Shown piece after piece: positions 21,720 through 30,398 of a stretch of 64,000 bases of DNA. The position numbers were made by a program, and so were the translations under genes. The notes beneath the pieces are model-generated. The model searched no databases. It was not told the origin of the DNA and saw nothing but the letters and a program-made list of their open reading frames with translations. Source of the stretch: Symbiodinium natans (Eukaryota > Sar > Dinophyceae > Suessiales > Symbiodiniaceae); assembly GCA_905221605.1 (NCBI GenBank), contig CAJNDS010000361.1:92742-156741 (forward strand), in the 5' to 3' direction. Every line of letters starts with the position of its first letter. Position 1 is the first letter of the stretch.

Positions 21720-24700
21720 GGGGGGGGGGGGGTGGTGGGGGTGGGGGGGGGGGTGCGGGGAGGGGGGGGGGGGGGTGGGGGGGTGGGGGGGGGGTGGGGG
21801 GACGGAGACCCTACAACCCCAGGCCTCAGAGTTTCAATTTTGAGGGTTTAGGGTTTCGGGTTTCAGGTTTCGGGTTTTGGGACCGATAACCCTAGAAACC
21901 TAGCAGGCCTTCCCAAAGGTTTGATGCATCAAGGTTTAGGGTTTTAGGCTGGGATGTTCCCCCTTATACTAACAGTCCATAATAGGTTAAGGACTTTTAG
22001 TAATTTTAGGGGGGAACCTCCCAAGTTTTGGGGCTTCAGGGTCAGGAGGGTTATTCGGGGTTTTTCAACCCCTGCACCCACAAGACGGCAGCCCAACCAA
22101 ACTCAACCCGAACCCTGCGACACCTTTTGTTTGTAAACCCGACAGACTGTATTACATAAACCTTTTTATCGAACTCACCCAAATAAAGCCTATGTATACC
22201 TGGTATAAAACCCGCACAAAGTCATATAAACGCCCGATGTCCACCCTGACTAAACCCTAAACCCTTAATAAATCCTAAACCCGAAGCCCTAAACCAGAAA
22301 CCCTAAACCCAAAGCCCCCCAAGACTTCCCCCCTAAAGCCACAGGTTCGCGGGCGCCAAGCTGGGCATCTACGGCAACTCCCGTGAGGAGGCTTTCTACC
22401 CGTCCCTTCGGCTCAAGCGGTCGGTCCCATTTTTTAGGGTTAAGGGTTTAGGGTTTGGGGTTTGGGGTTTGGGGTTTGTGGGGTTTGGTGTGGTGTTTAG
22501 GGTTTAGGGTTTAGGGTTTAGGGTTTAGGGTTTAGGGTTTAGGGTTTGATTTGGGTTTTGGGTTTGGGGGTTTGGGTTTTAGGGCTTCCGGGTATTTGGG
22601 CGGTCGGGTTGGGCATGCAGCTGTTTGCAGTATGATTGGGCTTGCTGAAAAACCTTAGACCTCCCACAGTTTCTCAGACTTTCACGGTTGAACAGCACGA
22701 GTTCGGTGTGGCTGTTGTTTGCGTGTCTTTAGCGGAGTCTATGCTCCCTAAGCTACAACCACTGACCTGCACCAAGACGAATGAGGCCGCGTCTTGGCCG
22801 ATATTTCACAACTCCCAGCCTCGTTGCTCTGTGTTCTCCAGCGCTACCGAGGGCCTAAGTAACACCCAAACCCTGCGCTCTACAAGGCCGAAAGCCCTAC
22901 AGGCCCTTTATCTCAAGTTGGAACAGTTGGAACCATGGGCCTGAGTGTGGTCCGTTACGCTTGGCTTATAGGGATCCGAAGCATAGGCCCTTAGTACATG
23001 TAAGGGTTATATTACAACAAGGGACCCAAATTAAGGGCCCGTACTTCCGATCTCCTACGATAGGCCCTGTGTTGACGTCAGCCTGGAAGTCTAGACCCCC
23101 AGTTTGCCTTGACCTAATTGGGGGTTTCCGAAATTAGGGGTACCTAACTCCTGCTATTTGGGGACCTTTCCCCTAAACCGAAACCCTGAACCCTGAACCC
23201 TAAACCCTGAACCCTAAACCCTAAAGCCTAAACCCTAAACCCTCCCCCCCCCCCCCCGCCCTTCAACTCCCAAGCCAAGGCTTTACAAAAGTTTAGACGG
23301 GCAAGTCCTTGATGCTTCCAAGTCCTCCTACAAGCTGGTCCTGAGCAAACAGGAGACGAGATCTCTCAGAGTTCTGCAGGGTTTTTGAGGGTCTTGTAGG
23401 GTTCTGGGTTCTAGGGTTTTCAGATTTCTGCAGGGTTGAGGGTTTACGCGTTGTAGAGTTTAGGGTTGTGGGGTTTAGGGTTGTAGGGTTTCTGGGGTGA
23501 GAAGAAAATCCCCTTTGACGGGGGGCGGGGGGTTGGTTCAGGGCTCCTGAGGCTTTAGAGCTCTTAGGCTTTAGGGTTTGGGTTTTAGGCCTTGTGGGGT
23601 TTTAGGGCTCTTGGGGGGGGGGGGGGGGGGGGGGGGGTCTTAAGGCTTTTTCGCGCAAAAAGTGTCTTAGGTTGGGGGGGGGGGGGGGGGCGGCCGCGAG
23701 GCGCCCCAAACAACCCTGGAGCAATCGCAGATCGACGCCAGGACCAAGAGATTGCGAAGGCGTTCTGGTCGTTGACGATGTGTCTGGGGTTGATTAGGGC
23801 CTGAATCATATCCTTGCAAACCCTAAGCGACCTTGAGCCCGAAAATGGCTTTTCACAATTTTCAGTCGTAAGGGCATACAGATCAGCGTGTGGGTCGAAG
23901 CCATTTTGCTTCGAAGGTTCTGGGCGCCCGGGGGGAGGGGGGGGGGGCCGAGCCCTTCTTAATAACAAAACCAGTCAATGTGGTATTCTTGGGATGCTAT
24001 ACTTGAGTCAGCATGTTTCTGTGTCCAGAAAGTTGAATTATGTTTCCTTTTTGTGTATCATCAAGATAAGTCACCGTATCTTCCCATGTAGATGCTAAGT
24101 AAGTGCTGTCGCACAAAAGGTCCACTTCAATCCTAAACCCCACAAGCTTCAACCGAATTCGTCTCACATGCCCGTTAATCGTTGTATCCTTAGTATCCAT
24201 TACTTCCTTGTTGCCCTTATGCGTATGTCCTTGGCTCTTGTATCCTTAGTCCAGATCTCCTTCTACCCATGTATCCTTACTTGCTTGTCCCGTTTTCCTT
24301 AGACCCTTCAACCCTCCGTGTCTTCATCCCCAAGGTACGATGGTGTCTCGCAGCTTCTCGTGGCCTCTTGAACAGCGCCTAGCCTCCGGCATTTTTGAGG
24401 GGGGATTTTGGGTTTAAGGACTTGGGGGCTTAGAGGGGGGGTTAGGGTGTTGGGTTTACGGGATTGGAGCTTAGGGCTCTGGGGGGGGGCGGGGGGGGCG
24501 GGGGGGTTCATGGCTGTTTTTGGGGTAGCCCTAAACCCTAAACTCTAAACCCTGAACCCTGAACCCTGAACCCCGAACCCTAAACCCTAAACCCTAAACC
24601 CTAAACCCTAAACCCTGAACCCTGAACCCAAAACCCTGATCCCCGAACCGGGGTGTTGAGACGCTTGATATCTTGGAATCGTGGGTTTAAGAGAGGCGCC

Positions 24701-26865
24701 CAACTCTCAGGAACGTTTTTTTTCAGATGGGGAGCTTCAAGTCAATAACATTAGCACTACTGATACTATGGTTAGTATGAATAGTCTTTATTATTTTGAT
24801 TATAGTACGAATCATATGATGATGAATATTAACAATATTCATACAGTAAAAACGCTGTATAAGAAAACGGTTTTCCGGCGATAGGGTACCCTAAGTTTCT
24901 TAGTTTCCATTACCCATGTACCCGGGGGGGGTTTGAGCCTAGGGTAGGCTTGGTTTCTAAACTATTTTAAGAAGATCGAGATTAACCTAGGCGCCATCCT
25001 GCCCTCCATGAAGATCTCCGAGGACGGCCACTTGGCCGCAGGGGTCCGGGGGCTTCTAGGGATTAGGGGTCTAGGGGTCTGGGGGATTAGGGTTTAGGGT
25101 TTGGGGTTTAGGGTTTAGGGTTTAGGGTTTTAGGGGCTTAGGCCACAGTAAGAAATCGCCAAGCCGAGGTTCTGTGACGCTGTACATCTCCGCGTCCTCT
25201 CCGGGTCCTGAGCGGACCCTAAACCCTCAACCCTCAACCCTAAACCCTAAACCCTAAACAAGCCCTTAAGGGGGTTAAGGGAGTTACGTCGAGTTAAGGG
25301 AGTTAAGGGAGCTAAGAGAGTTCAGGTAAGGGAGTCAATTGAGGGAGTCATGGGAGTTCAGGGTTTAAGGTTGAGGGTTTAGAGTTCGGGGTTTGGGGCT
25401 AAGGGAGTTAAGGGAGTTCAGGGTTTAAGGTTGAGGGTTTCGAGTTTGGGGTTTAGGGGCTCAGGGAGTTAAGAGAGTTCACGGTTTAAGGTAGAGGGTT
25501 CAGAGTTTGGGCTTTTAGGCGGTTGAGGGTCAAGCTTCGGCAAGAAGTCCTCAACCCTGAGCCCCAAAAAACCCTTATTTTCGGGCATCAAAGAGGGAGG
25601 TGATGGAGGCATCAGGGCCGGGTCAGCGCCGATGTCTTTCTTGAGCGGGCGACTCCCTTGCTGTCTCCCTATAGGGTCCACAAGGAAGAAGGGGGGTTTA
25701 GGGTCTGAGGGTTTTCGGGGGTCAGGGTTTGAGGGTTTTTAGGGGTGTAGAGTTCTAGGGGTTTAGGGTTTGAGGGTGTTTAGGGGTGTAGGGTTTGGGG
25801 GTTTTCAAGGTTTAAGACAGATAGAAAGAGCATGGTGTACACCTCCGGTTCTACCATCCCTGTCGAGTCTTAGCACTTTTGCTCGCAGGAGGGCAACTGG
25901 CTGCCGGCCCCTTCTGGACCTTTCTACCTGGTGCTGGAGGGGGGGGGGTTAGGGCTTGGGGTTTGGATTTTGGTTTTGGGTTTTGGGGTTTAGGGTTTAG
26001 GGTTTAGGGTTTAGGGGGGAAACCGAGGGGCAAAAGGGGGGGGGGGGGGGGGCGAGTATCAGGGGATTTGGATGTTGAAACCTCACCCCAAAAAAGGTGC
26101 AAAGGAATGTACGCCCAAAACTTAGCTTCCATCCTTGGGGGGCGGCTTACCCTCAGAGGATTCGCAGGTGCGAGCTCGAGGTGCTCGAGATGTCAGAACC
26201 CGAAACCCTAAACCCCCAAGACCCTAAATTACAGACACGTACTCCCCTCAGACCCTGAGTTTGGGGTTTTGGGTTTAGGGTTTAGGGTTCAGGGTTTTGG
26301 GTTTAAGGTTTAGGGTTCAGGGTTTAGGGTTTAAGACCCTAAGATGCTCAATAGCCCCCCAAGGCGTAGCGAAACGTCAGGTCATGCGGCTCTACCTGCC
26401 CAAGTCAGAGGCTGCTTCAGGGTTTAGGGTTTAGGGTTTGGGGTTTAGGGTTTAGGGTTTATGGTTTAGGGTTTCGGGTTTAGGGTCACTTCTGGCACCC
26501 TCCACCTCTTATGTCCCTCCGGACGCCCAACCCCAGACCCTAATGCCTTTCGAGGGGTTTAGGGTTTAGGGTTTCGGGTTTCGGGTTTAGGGTTTCGGGT
26601 TTAGGGTTTAGGGTTTAGGGTTTAGGGTTGCCGCCCTTCAAACCCTTTAAGCCCGTTTGGGCTTGAGGCTTTCGGGTCTAACCCCTGTAATTCGGCCCTG
26701 CACAACCCTCACCATCTATGAGCTGGAGCCTCTAAACCCCTTGAAGCCCCAAAAACATTAGGGTTTAGGGTTTAGGGTTTAGGGTTTAGGGTTTAGGGTT
26801 TAGGGTTTAGGGTTTAGGGTTTAGGGTCAGAAGCTGCTTGCGTACCGAAAAGAACGTCGGAAGTG
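15806..26865 (+). CDS. DUF1254/DUF1214-domain protein gene, about 18 exons
   Basis: Exons join in frame into the two-domain DUF1254-DUF1214 family, common in bacteria and some algae and of unproven biochemical role. Landmarks in order: AKEAFIYGWPV, NYNTLYAYGID, VIVTPNSDTPYS, DMYTHNFDYLGTR, MITGPGWTG, ETPFALAIVRTQL, AIQAGYKVDTLSAY, FAGAKLGIYGNSREEAFYPS, LDGQVLDASKSSYKLVL, AFWSLTMYDG, SEDGSVTLYIS, EGNWLPAPSGPFYLVM, RLYLPKSE. This is nearly the whole family length. The short NPxxRY segment between LLVA and the ILPSMK exon was not found, and exon 13 runs into a TGA, so a small exon is missing from my model or the gene is damaged there. The start follows a pyrimidine-rich AG. Introns are mostly telomere repeat with GC, GA or GT donors. 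The true 3' end is unresolved. Confidence 0.85.
15901..16013. mobile_element. 113-bp intron with inverted-repeat ends
   Basis: First DUF1254 intron: GGGGTCATATACC near the left end is inverted as GGTATATGGGCC near the right end. It has no telomere repeat and looks like a small element acting as a whole intron. Confidence 0.6.
16014..16140 (+). CDS. DUF1254 gene exon 2
   Basis: Encodes FISSPRNYNTLYAYGIDEKN and ends VFTPEDK. Acceptor TCAAG, GC donor at 16141; the next exon continues DK-VIVTPNSD as in the family. Confidence 0.85.
16365..16480 (+). CDS. DUF1254 gene exon 3
   Basis: Encodes VIVTPNSDTPYSFCCLDLRA and ends DRYFSFQ. VTPNSDTPYS is a hallmark DUF1254 motif. Acceptor GATAG, GA donor at 16481; the donor GATG repeats as the first bases of exon 4. 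Confidence 0.9.
16649..16711 (+). CDS. DUF1254 gene exon 4
   Basis: Encodes MVDMYTHNFDYLGTRCTGNS, the conserved YIGTRTTGN region of the family. Acceptor TCCAG; the donor lies inside a G run and is ambiguous, with GG best fitting the frame. Confidence 0.85.
16846..16909 (+). CDS. DUF1254 gene exon 5
   Basis: Encodes YMITGPGWTGGSYSGGGVPA then K. Acceptor CCAAG, GC donor at 16910; joins as GVPAK-VDKVMACETPF. Confidence 0.8.
17070..17330. other. AT-rich island between DUF1254 exons 5 and 6
   Basis: About 250 bp of unique, TA- and CT-rich sequence with no telomere units and no coding match. Confidence 0.4.
17397..17515 (-). repeat. CCCTAAA array
   Basis: About 16 units just before DUF1254 exon 6. 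Confidence 0.95.
17539..17628 (+). CDS. DUF1254 gene exon 6
   Basis: Encodes VDKVMACETPFALAIVRTQL then KNPEDIDKVK. GC donor at 17629: the intron starts GCCATC, close to the GCTATC that starts exon 7, 2.4 kb away. The GT in the following GGGTTTAGGG would break the frame. Confidence 0.85.
18115..18870 (+). repeat. irregular minisatellite with AAGCAAAC core
   Basis: Five to six copies of a core (T-run, AAGCAAACCC, GAGTACGAAAAACTGTCC) at about 18201, 18390, 18510, 18715 and 18815, separated by variable CCCTAAA-type filler. Confidence 0.75.
19160..19302. mobile_element. family E inverted-repeat element
   Basis: GTCGAAAAAACATTCATGTT then AAGACTCG at left; CGAGTCTTAACGTGATGTTT then ACTCGACC at right, about 30-bp inverted ends. 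A partial copy lies at 17770-17835. Confidence 0.8.
20045..20112 (+). CDS. DUF1254 gene exon 7
   Basis: Encodes AIQAGYKVDTLSAYLGKPPP then ES. Acceptor CACAG, GC donor at 20113. The donor-side GCAG is repeated exactly at the start of exon 8. Confidence 0.8.
20266..20290 (+). CDS. DUF1254 gene exon 8
   Basis: Encodes QWPMSDKE after acceptor GTAAG. A GT donor at 20291 keeps the frame into exon 9; coding may extend to about 20322. Confidence 0.55.
21012..21110. mobile_element. family B element, right end lost
   Basis: CGGAGTAGGCCCTTATTTCC, then GGGTTGGGGTTCCCT and AAAAAAAGGGTACCC. Confidence 0.7.
21552..21658 (+). CDS. DUF1254 gene exon 9
   Basis: Encodes DGWGEFDAIEKSMAQGKLSS and ends DFLKNEHT plus two bases. 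Acceptor GCGAG, GT donor at 21659. A 140-bp G-rich tract begins directly after it. Confidence 0.8.
21660..21805 (+). repeat. 140-bp G-rich tract
   Basis: Almost pure G with scattered T, directly after the DUF1254 exon 9 donor. Very high G-quadruplex potential; length may be unreliable in the assembly. Confidence 0.9.
21951..22023. mobile_element. family A element, shortened
   Basis: Left end GGGATGTTCCCCCTTATAC, right end GGGGGGAACCTCCC; the centre is reduced. Confidence 0.8.
22345..22419 (+). CDS. DUF1214 gene exon 10
   Basis: Encodes FAGAKLGIYGNSREEAFYPS then LRLK, the start of the DUF1214 domain. Acceptor CACAG, GT donor at 22420. Confidence 0.85.
23117..23168. mobile_element. family C element, half
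   Basis: GGGGGTTTCCGAAATTAGGG, then CCTGCTATTTGGGGACC. Confidence 0.7.
23292..23352 (+). CDS. DUF1214 gene exon 11
   Basis: Encodes LDGQVLDASKSSYKLVLSKQ. Acceptor AAAAG before T is unusual for this window. GA donor at 23353 (GAGACG) echoes the GACCAA starting exon 12. Confidence 0.8.
23742..23779 (+). CDS. DUF1214 gene micro-exon 12
   Basis: A 38-bp exon encoding DQEIAKAFWSLT plus two bases; AFWSLTMYD is the DUF1214 hallmark. GT donor at 23780. Confidence 0.85.
24335..24368 (+). CDS. DUF1214 gene exon 13
   Basis: Encodes YDGVSQLLVAS, completing LTM-YDG. A TGA follows at 24369-24371 where the family has NPxxRY, so the donor must lie before it (GC at 24363 is one option) or the frame is broken. 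Confidence 0.7.
24700..24890. other. AT-rich island in a DUF1214-gene intron
   Basis: About 160 bp of low-GC sequence with an open frame (VNNISTTDTMVSMNSLYYFD); no repeats. Origin unknown. Confidence 0.4.
24960..25026 (+). CDS. DUF1214 gene exon 14
   Basis: Encodes KKIEINLGAILPSMKISED plus one base, matching the family segment before the GSVTLYI strand. GC donor at 25027. The 5' boundary is unresolved. Confidence 0.65.
25169..25209 (+). CDS. DUF1214 gene exon 15
   Basis: Encodes SVTLYISASSPGP, joining exon 14 as SEDG-SVTLYIS. Acceptor CCGAG, GA donor at 25210 (GAGCGG), echoed by exon 16 GAGGGC. Confidence 0.85.
25352..25520 (+). repeat. 60-bp tandem repeat, three copies
   Basis: Units beginning GGGAGTTCAGGGTTTAAGG at 25352 and 25412, with a diverged copy at about 25473, in a DUF1214-gene intron. 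Confidence 0.8.
25889..25930 (+). CDS. DUF1214 gene exon 16
   Basis: Encodes EGNWLPAPSGPFYL, the most conserved DUF1214 block. Acceptor CGCAG, GT donor at 25931. Confidence 0.9.
26381..26410 (+). CDS. DUF1214 gene exon 17
   Basis: Encodes VMRLYLPKSE, continuing PFYL-VMRLYLPK as at the family C-terminus. GC donor at 26411. A 14-bp direct repeat brackets the following intron. Confidence 0.85.
26834..26865 (+). CDS. DUF1214 gene exon 18 (tentative)
   Basis: Reads LLAYRKERRKW after acceptor AGAAG, in frame with exon 17. It lies beyond the conserved domain, so family comparison gives no support. No stop codon is assigned. Confidence 0.4.
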
Positions 26866-27965
26866 GCTTATGGGGTTCGGGCTTCAGGGTTTAGGGGCAT
26901 CAGGCCGCAGATAAGCGCGGGCCGAGAAGGCTTTTGGGGGGTGCGGGGGAGTCCCTCAGCCCTAAACCCTCAATCCGATACCCGAAATCCTAAACCCTAA
27001 GCCCTAAACCCTAAATCCGATACCCTAAACCCTAAAGCCGGAACTCTCCCTTGAGGCCTTCGAAGGCGGCTGGCAGCAGCCCAAACTACAACTGGTGCCC
27101 AAGTGATCGCTGGGATTCTGGCCGATGGGCCGGTTCTGGGGCAAAAGAATCGCCTGGATGTAGGAGTTTTTTTCCGGGCTTGCGGGGTTAGGGAGTTTTG
27201 GGGGGTTTTGGGTTTGCGGAGAGCTGGGGTTGACTTGGTGTTTCGAAGTTCTTTGTATAACCCCCCCATGTAACCGATCATTGAAGCTTTTTCTCGGGCG
27301 CCCAAAGCCCACCCCAGTTAAGGGTTGAGGGGGCAAGGTATCTGGTACCTACCGGCCCGCAAGCCCGCATGTAATTTGGTCGCTTTCCACACCGGCATTG
27401 GCCCAAAGAAAACGGCACTTAGGGTTCCGGGGGCCTCCATGTGTTTGGGGTTTAGGGGTATATAGCCCATAGCCAGCGACCCCCGAAATCATCTCAAACA
27501 AGACGGGTGTCGCACTCATGACAACGCATCCCTGACGCAAGAACGGGCATTTCCCAAAATATGGGTACCCCTGAGATACCCCAAAATACGATGAATCCCC
27601 TCAAAAACGCACAACCCCATTTTCGGAACCCCCCCCCATCCTCCATGAGAGTGGCTTGAGACGTTGGGAGACAGTGCAGCCTCGCGATGGCGCAATAGGG
27701 ATGCCGTTAGCGCCAGCGCCGGTGGACGTGGCGCGCCCTGGCTGCCATGAGCTCTACTGGGCGCCCTAAACCCTAAACCCAAAACCCTGAACCCTGAACC
27801 CTAAACCCTAAACCCTAAACCTTGTTCCTAAGCCCTAAACCCTATTCCCGTGTGCTCAATGTTCAGAACCCGAGCTTTGCAGGGCACAGTGCCCTAAACC
27901 AGACCCTGGCCCTAGACCAACCCTTGAACCCAGGCGTCCCTTCCCAAAAAAAGCCTTGGGGGCAC

Positions 27966-28050
27966 GGTTTAGGGTTTAGGGTTTAGGGTTTAGGGTTTAG
28001 GGTTTAGGGTTTAGGGTTTAGGGTTTAGGGTTTAGGGTTTAGGGTTTAGG
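27966..28050 (+). repeat. TTTAGGG array
   Basis: Twelve perfect units between the DUF1214 domain exons and the island at 28469. Confidence 0.95.
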
Positions 28051-28327
28051 GCCCAAGCTCGAAAATCAACAGCTTCCTTCAGCCCTGAAACGTCTAGGGT
28101 CTCGGGTCTAGGGTTTCGGGAATAGGGTTTCGGGTTTAGGGTTCAGAGCTTATGTGTGGTTTCAATCAAGTTTAGGGCTTCAGGGGGGTTGCAAAACTAC
28201 CTGAGCCTGAGCTTTGTCACAGTGGGGTAACACTTTACAGTTTTGAGGGTACTTAAACCCAATAAGGAATGCAATACTATCCCAACCATGAACTAGTTAG
28301 GTACCTTATTGCCGTCCTTATTGCAAA

Positions 28328-28385
28328 GGAATCCTACTATTTGGGGTTCTATGTTAGGGGTCCCCTGTCTTGGTAAACCCCCCAC
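28328..28385. mobile_element. family C element, half
   Basis: TCCTACTATTTGGGGTTCTA to AAACCCCCCA. Confidence 0.7.
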
Positions 28386-28468
28386 CTAAACCCGAAACCC
28401 GAAACCCGAAACCCTAAACCCGAAACCCTAAACCCTAAACCCTAAACCCTAAACCCTCAACCTCAGAG

Positions 28469-28580
28469 GAGCAAGCCCACCCTGGCGAGCTACAACATCC
28501 GCCCCGACGCCTTCGACCCACGCCGGCCCGGCCCGCCCAACAAGCTCCAGACCTCCAAGGGCCGGGATGAAGCGCGGCGC
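28469..28580 (+). CDS. coding-like island, possible last DUF1214-gene exon
   Basis: Reads SKPTLASYNIRPDAFDPRRP then GPPNKLQTSK, with coding-like GC-rich codons, between two telomere arrays. It may be a C-terminal extension of the DUF1254 gene. I could not join it in frame to exon 18. Confidence 0.4.
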
Positions 28581-28864
28581 GAATGCTTTTTATGGGGTTT
28601 AGGGTTTAGGGTTTAGGGTTTAGGGTTTAGGGTTTAGGGTTTAGGGTTAGGGTTAGGGTTAGGGTTTTGGGTTTGGGGCGGGGTATGTAACCCACAGCGG
28701 TTTAGGGTTTAGGGTTTAGAGTTTAGCCTGGGTTTTAGGCTTTAGGCTTCAGAGTTCTTGCAGAGTTCTTGTGGGGTTTGCACCGGGGTTTCCAGAGGGG
28801 GGGAACCTTGAACGCTCTTAGAGAGGTCCATCGCATTTTTCGCTTCTGCGTGTGAATCGGAAGC

Positions 28865-28890
28865 TCCTTTTTCTTCCTCGCCCCCCACAG
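28865..28890 (+). promoter_or_regulatory. likely trans-splice acceptor of methyltransferase gene
   Basis: A strong pyrimidine run (CTCCTTTTTCTTCCTCG then CCCCCCACAG) ends 42 bp before an ATG at 28933. This is the layout expected for spliced-leader addition; inferred, not proven. Confidence 0.5.
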
Positions 28891-28932
28891 CATTTGCGCC
28901 TCAAGCAATCTCAAGCTCCGCGGCAAAGAGTC

Positions 28933-28971
28933 ATGTCGCCAGCCGTCGTGATGCAAACCATGTTCGGCATG
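28933..28971 (+). CDS. methyltransferase exon 1 (tentative)
   Basis: Starts MSPAVVMQTMFGM 42 bp after the pyrimidine-rich AG. Both possible donors (28942 GC, 28972 GT) keep the frame into GCC at 29118. Confidence 0.45.
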
Positions 28972-30398
28972 GTGGAGAAGCAGAGTTGCTAGGATGCCCA
29001 GTAGTGCCCTTATTCCCTTTTTGGGGGCTTAGGCTCCCTTATAAGCCCCTTTAAGCAAAAAAAGGGCACCCTTTTTTTAAGCCTAGGTTACTGGGCAGCC
29101 TAGGTTGGTCTACACAGGCCTTCTTCAAAAAGAACTTGGGGGAAGCTCTGGCCACTGTGGGGGTCCTGCTGGCAATCGGCATGTCGTCCTTAAGTGCATG
29201 GCCTTCTTTGTCCGAAGTGTCTGCCTTGGGACGCGGGGATGCATTGCAGTGCCTGCCTTTTCGCAGCCTTGAAATGACCACCAACTGCCCAGAAGAGGAT
29301 GGCTGGGTAGCGCACCTTCTTGCACATGACACGCGCCCCGTGGATGCGAACACCGTCTTTCTGGATGTGGGCTGCAACACAGGCGCGGACGCAGTGAAGT
29401 ACCTGGACCTTTGGGGTCGCAGCCCCGGCATCTTTCAGGCGTGGCACGAAGGTCTCAAGGAGGAGGGCGCCATCCGAGCAGGAAGCTGCCAGAATAACCA
29501 GAGCGAGTGGCCGCAACGCGTTGCCAGCTCTTCCAACAATCCGACTGTCATTTGCGTCGAGCCCATGTCTGCCAACGTGGAGGTCATGCGCGCCTTGCAC
29601 CGCAGAGTCCTGAACAGCAGCAACGCATTCGAGATTGTCCACGCGGCAGTGTCGGACCACGTTGGTGTGGCTGATTTCCCATCCGGTCAAGTCGGCACCG
29701 AAGACTTCGGGCTCGATGTTGCCTCCCCGGTAGATCCAGCTGGGAACTCTCGCCAGATCGAGACTGTGAAGGTCGATGTGACGTCTGCATACCGGCATTC
29801 ATTCAGAAAGCTTGTGTCGCGCATGCGTCCACAGCAATGCGTCGGCTTTGAGTCTGCGTCTGTGTTTGTGCCGGCATCTGTGCCTGCGTCTGTGCAGTGC
29901 TTCTGTCTGTGTCTGTGTCTCTCTCCCTCTCTCTGTTTTGGCTCCCTGTGCTCCAACTATAATAGGCCGTCCTGTAGGCTGGCAGTCAGGACACTCTCTG
30001 TCACTTTCCTCCGCCAGGTCGACGCCCTGATGGCTTCTCGCGGCCTCTCGCGCGTGGATGTCTTGTCCGTGGACACGGAAGGCCACGATCCCCTGGTGCT
30101 GGCCGGCGCCGCCAAGGCCCTGAAGACTCTGCGGCTGCTGTTCTTCGAGGTGCATCAGGACCTGACTGGATCACCCTGGAGTCGAACCTCGCTTCTTTCA
30201 GTCGCTGAAGGCTTGGATGACTATGACCTCGACTGCTTCTGGGCTGGGAACAACGGGAAGCTGCAGAAGATCACGGGCTGCTGGACCATGCAGGATGAGA
30301 GCACCCACCGCCCGATCCCATGGGCGAACATCCTGTGCGTCAGGAGAGGTGATGAGTGGCATGGTGCTTTGCAGAAGTACGTAGGAGCAATCGTCTAG
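28933..30398 (+). CDS. FkbM-family methyltransferase
   Basis: Main body 29118-29786 joined to 30018-30398. Motifs: VFLDVGCNTGADA (SAM-binding motif I), VICVEPMS (acidic post-motif), VHAAVSD, then RVDVLSVDTEGHDPLVLAGA and LLFFEVH, all typical of FkbM methyltransferases, which methylate sugar or other hydroxyl groups. The N-terminus has a hydrophobic stretch (ALATVGVLLAIGM) that may be a signal anchor. A 231-bp intron 29787-30017 (GC donor, pyrimidine-rich CCGCCAG acceptor) is open in frame by chance; removing it restores VKVDVTS-VDALMASRGL. A first exon from ATG 28933 is likely, with its donor either GC at 28942 or GT at 28972. The intron before 29118 is largely one family B inverted-repeat element. 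Unlike its neighbours this gene has no telomere repeats in its introns. The substrate is unknown. Confidence 0.8.
28988..29107. mobile_element. family B element forming most of a methyltransferase intron
   Basis: TAGGATGCCCAGTAGTGCCC to CCTAGGTTACTGGGCAGCC, about 120 bp. It fills most of the intron that ends at 29117, so the element is nearly the intron itself. Confidence 0.8.
29118..29786 (+). CDS. methyltransferase exon 2
   Basis: Long exon from acceptor TACACAG through the SAM-binding motifs to VKVDVTS. Codon use is GC-rich and clearly coding. GC donor at 29787. Confidence 0.8.
30018..30398 (+). CDS. methyltransferase exon 3
   Basis: Encodes VDALMASRGLSRVDVLSVDT then EGHDPLV, ending VGAIV with a TAG. 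Its acceptor is preceded by TCACTTTCCTCCGCCAG. Confidence 0.85.
   Translation, partial: VDALMASRGLSRVDVLSVDTEGHDPLVLAGAAKALKTLRLLFFEVHQDLTGSPWSRTSLLSVAEGLDDYDLDCFWAGNNGKLQKITGCWTMQDESTHRPIPWANILCVRRGDEWHGALQKYVGAIV

Noticed and set aside
21588-21889. Glycine-rich open frames
   Set aside because: Translation of the G tract beyond the exon 9 donor; only the first part is coding.
22636-22944. 102-codon + strand frame
   Set aside because: No family match, no splice join, and it lies between two DUF1214 exons that join each other in frame.
29190-30155. Minus-strand open frames across the methyltransferase
   Set aside because: They are shadows of the + strand gene, which has clear SAM-binding motifs.
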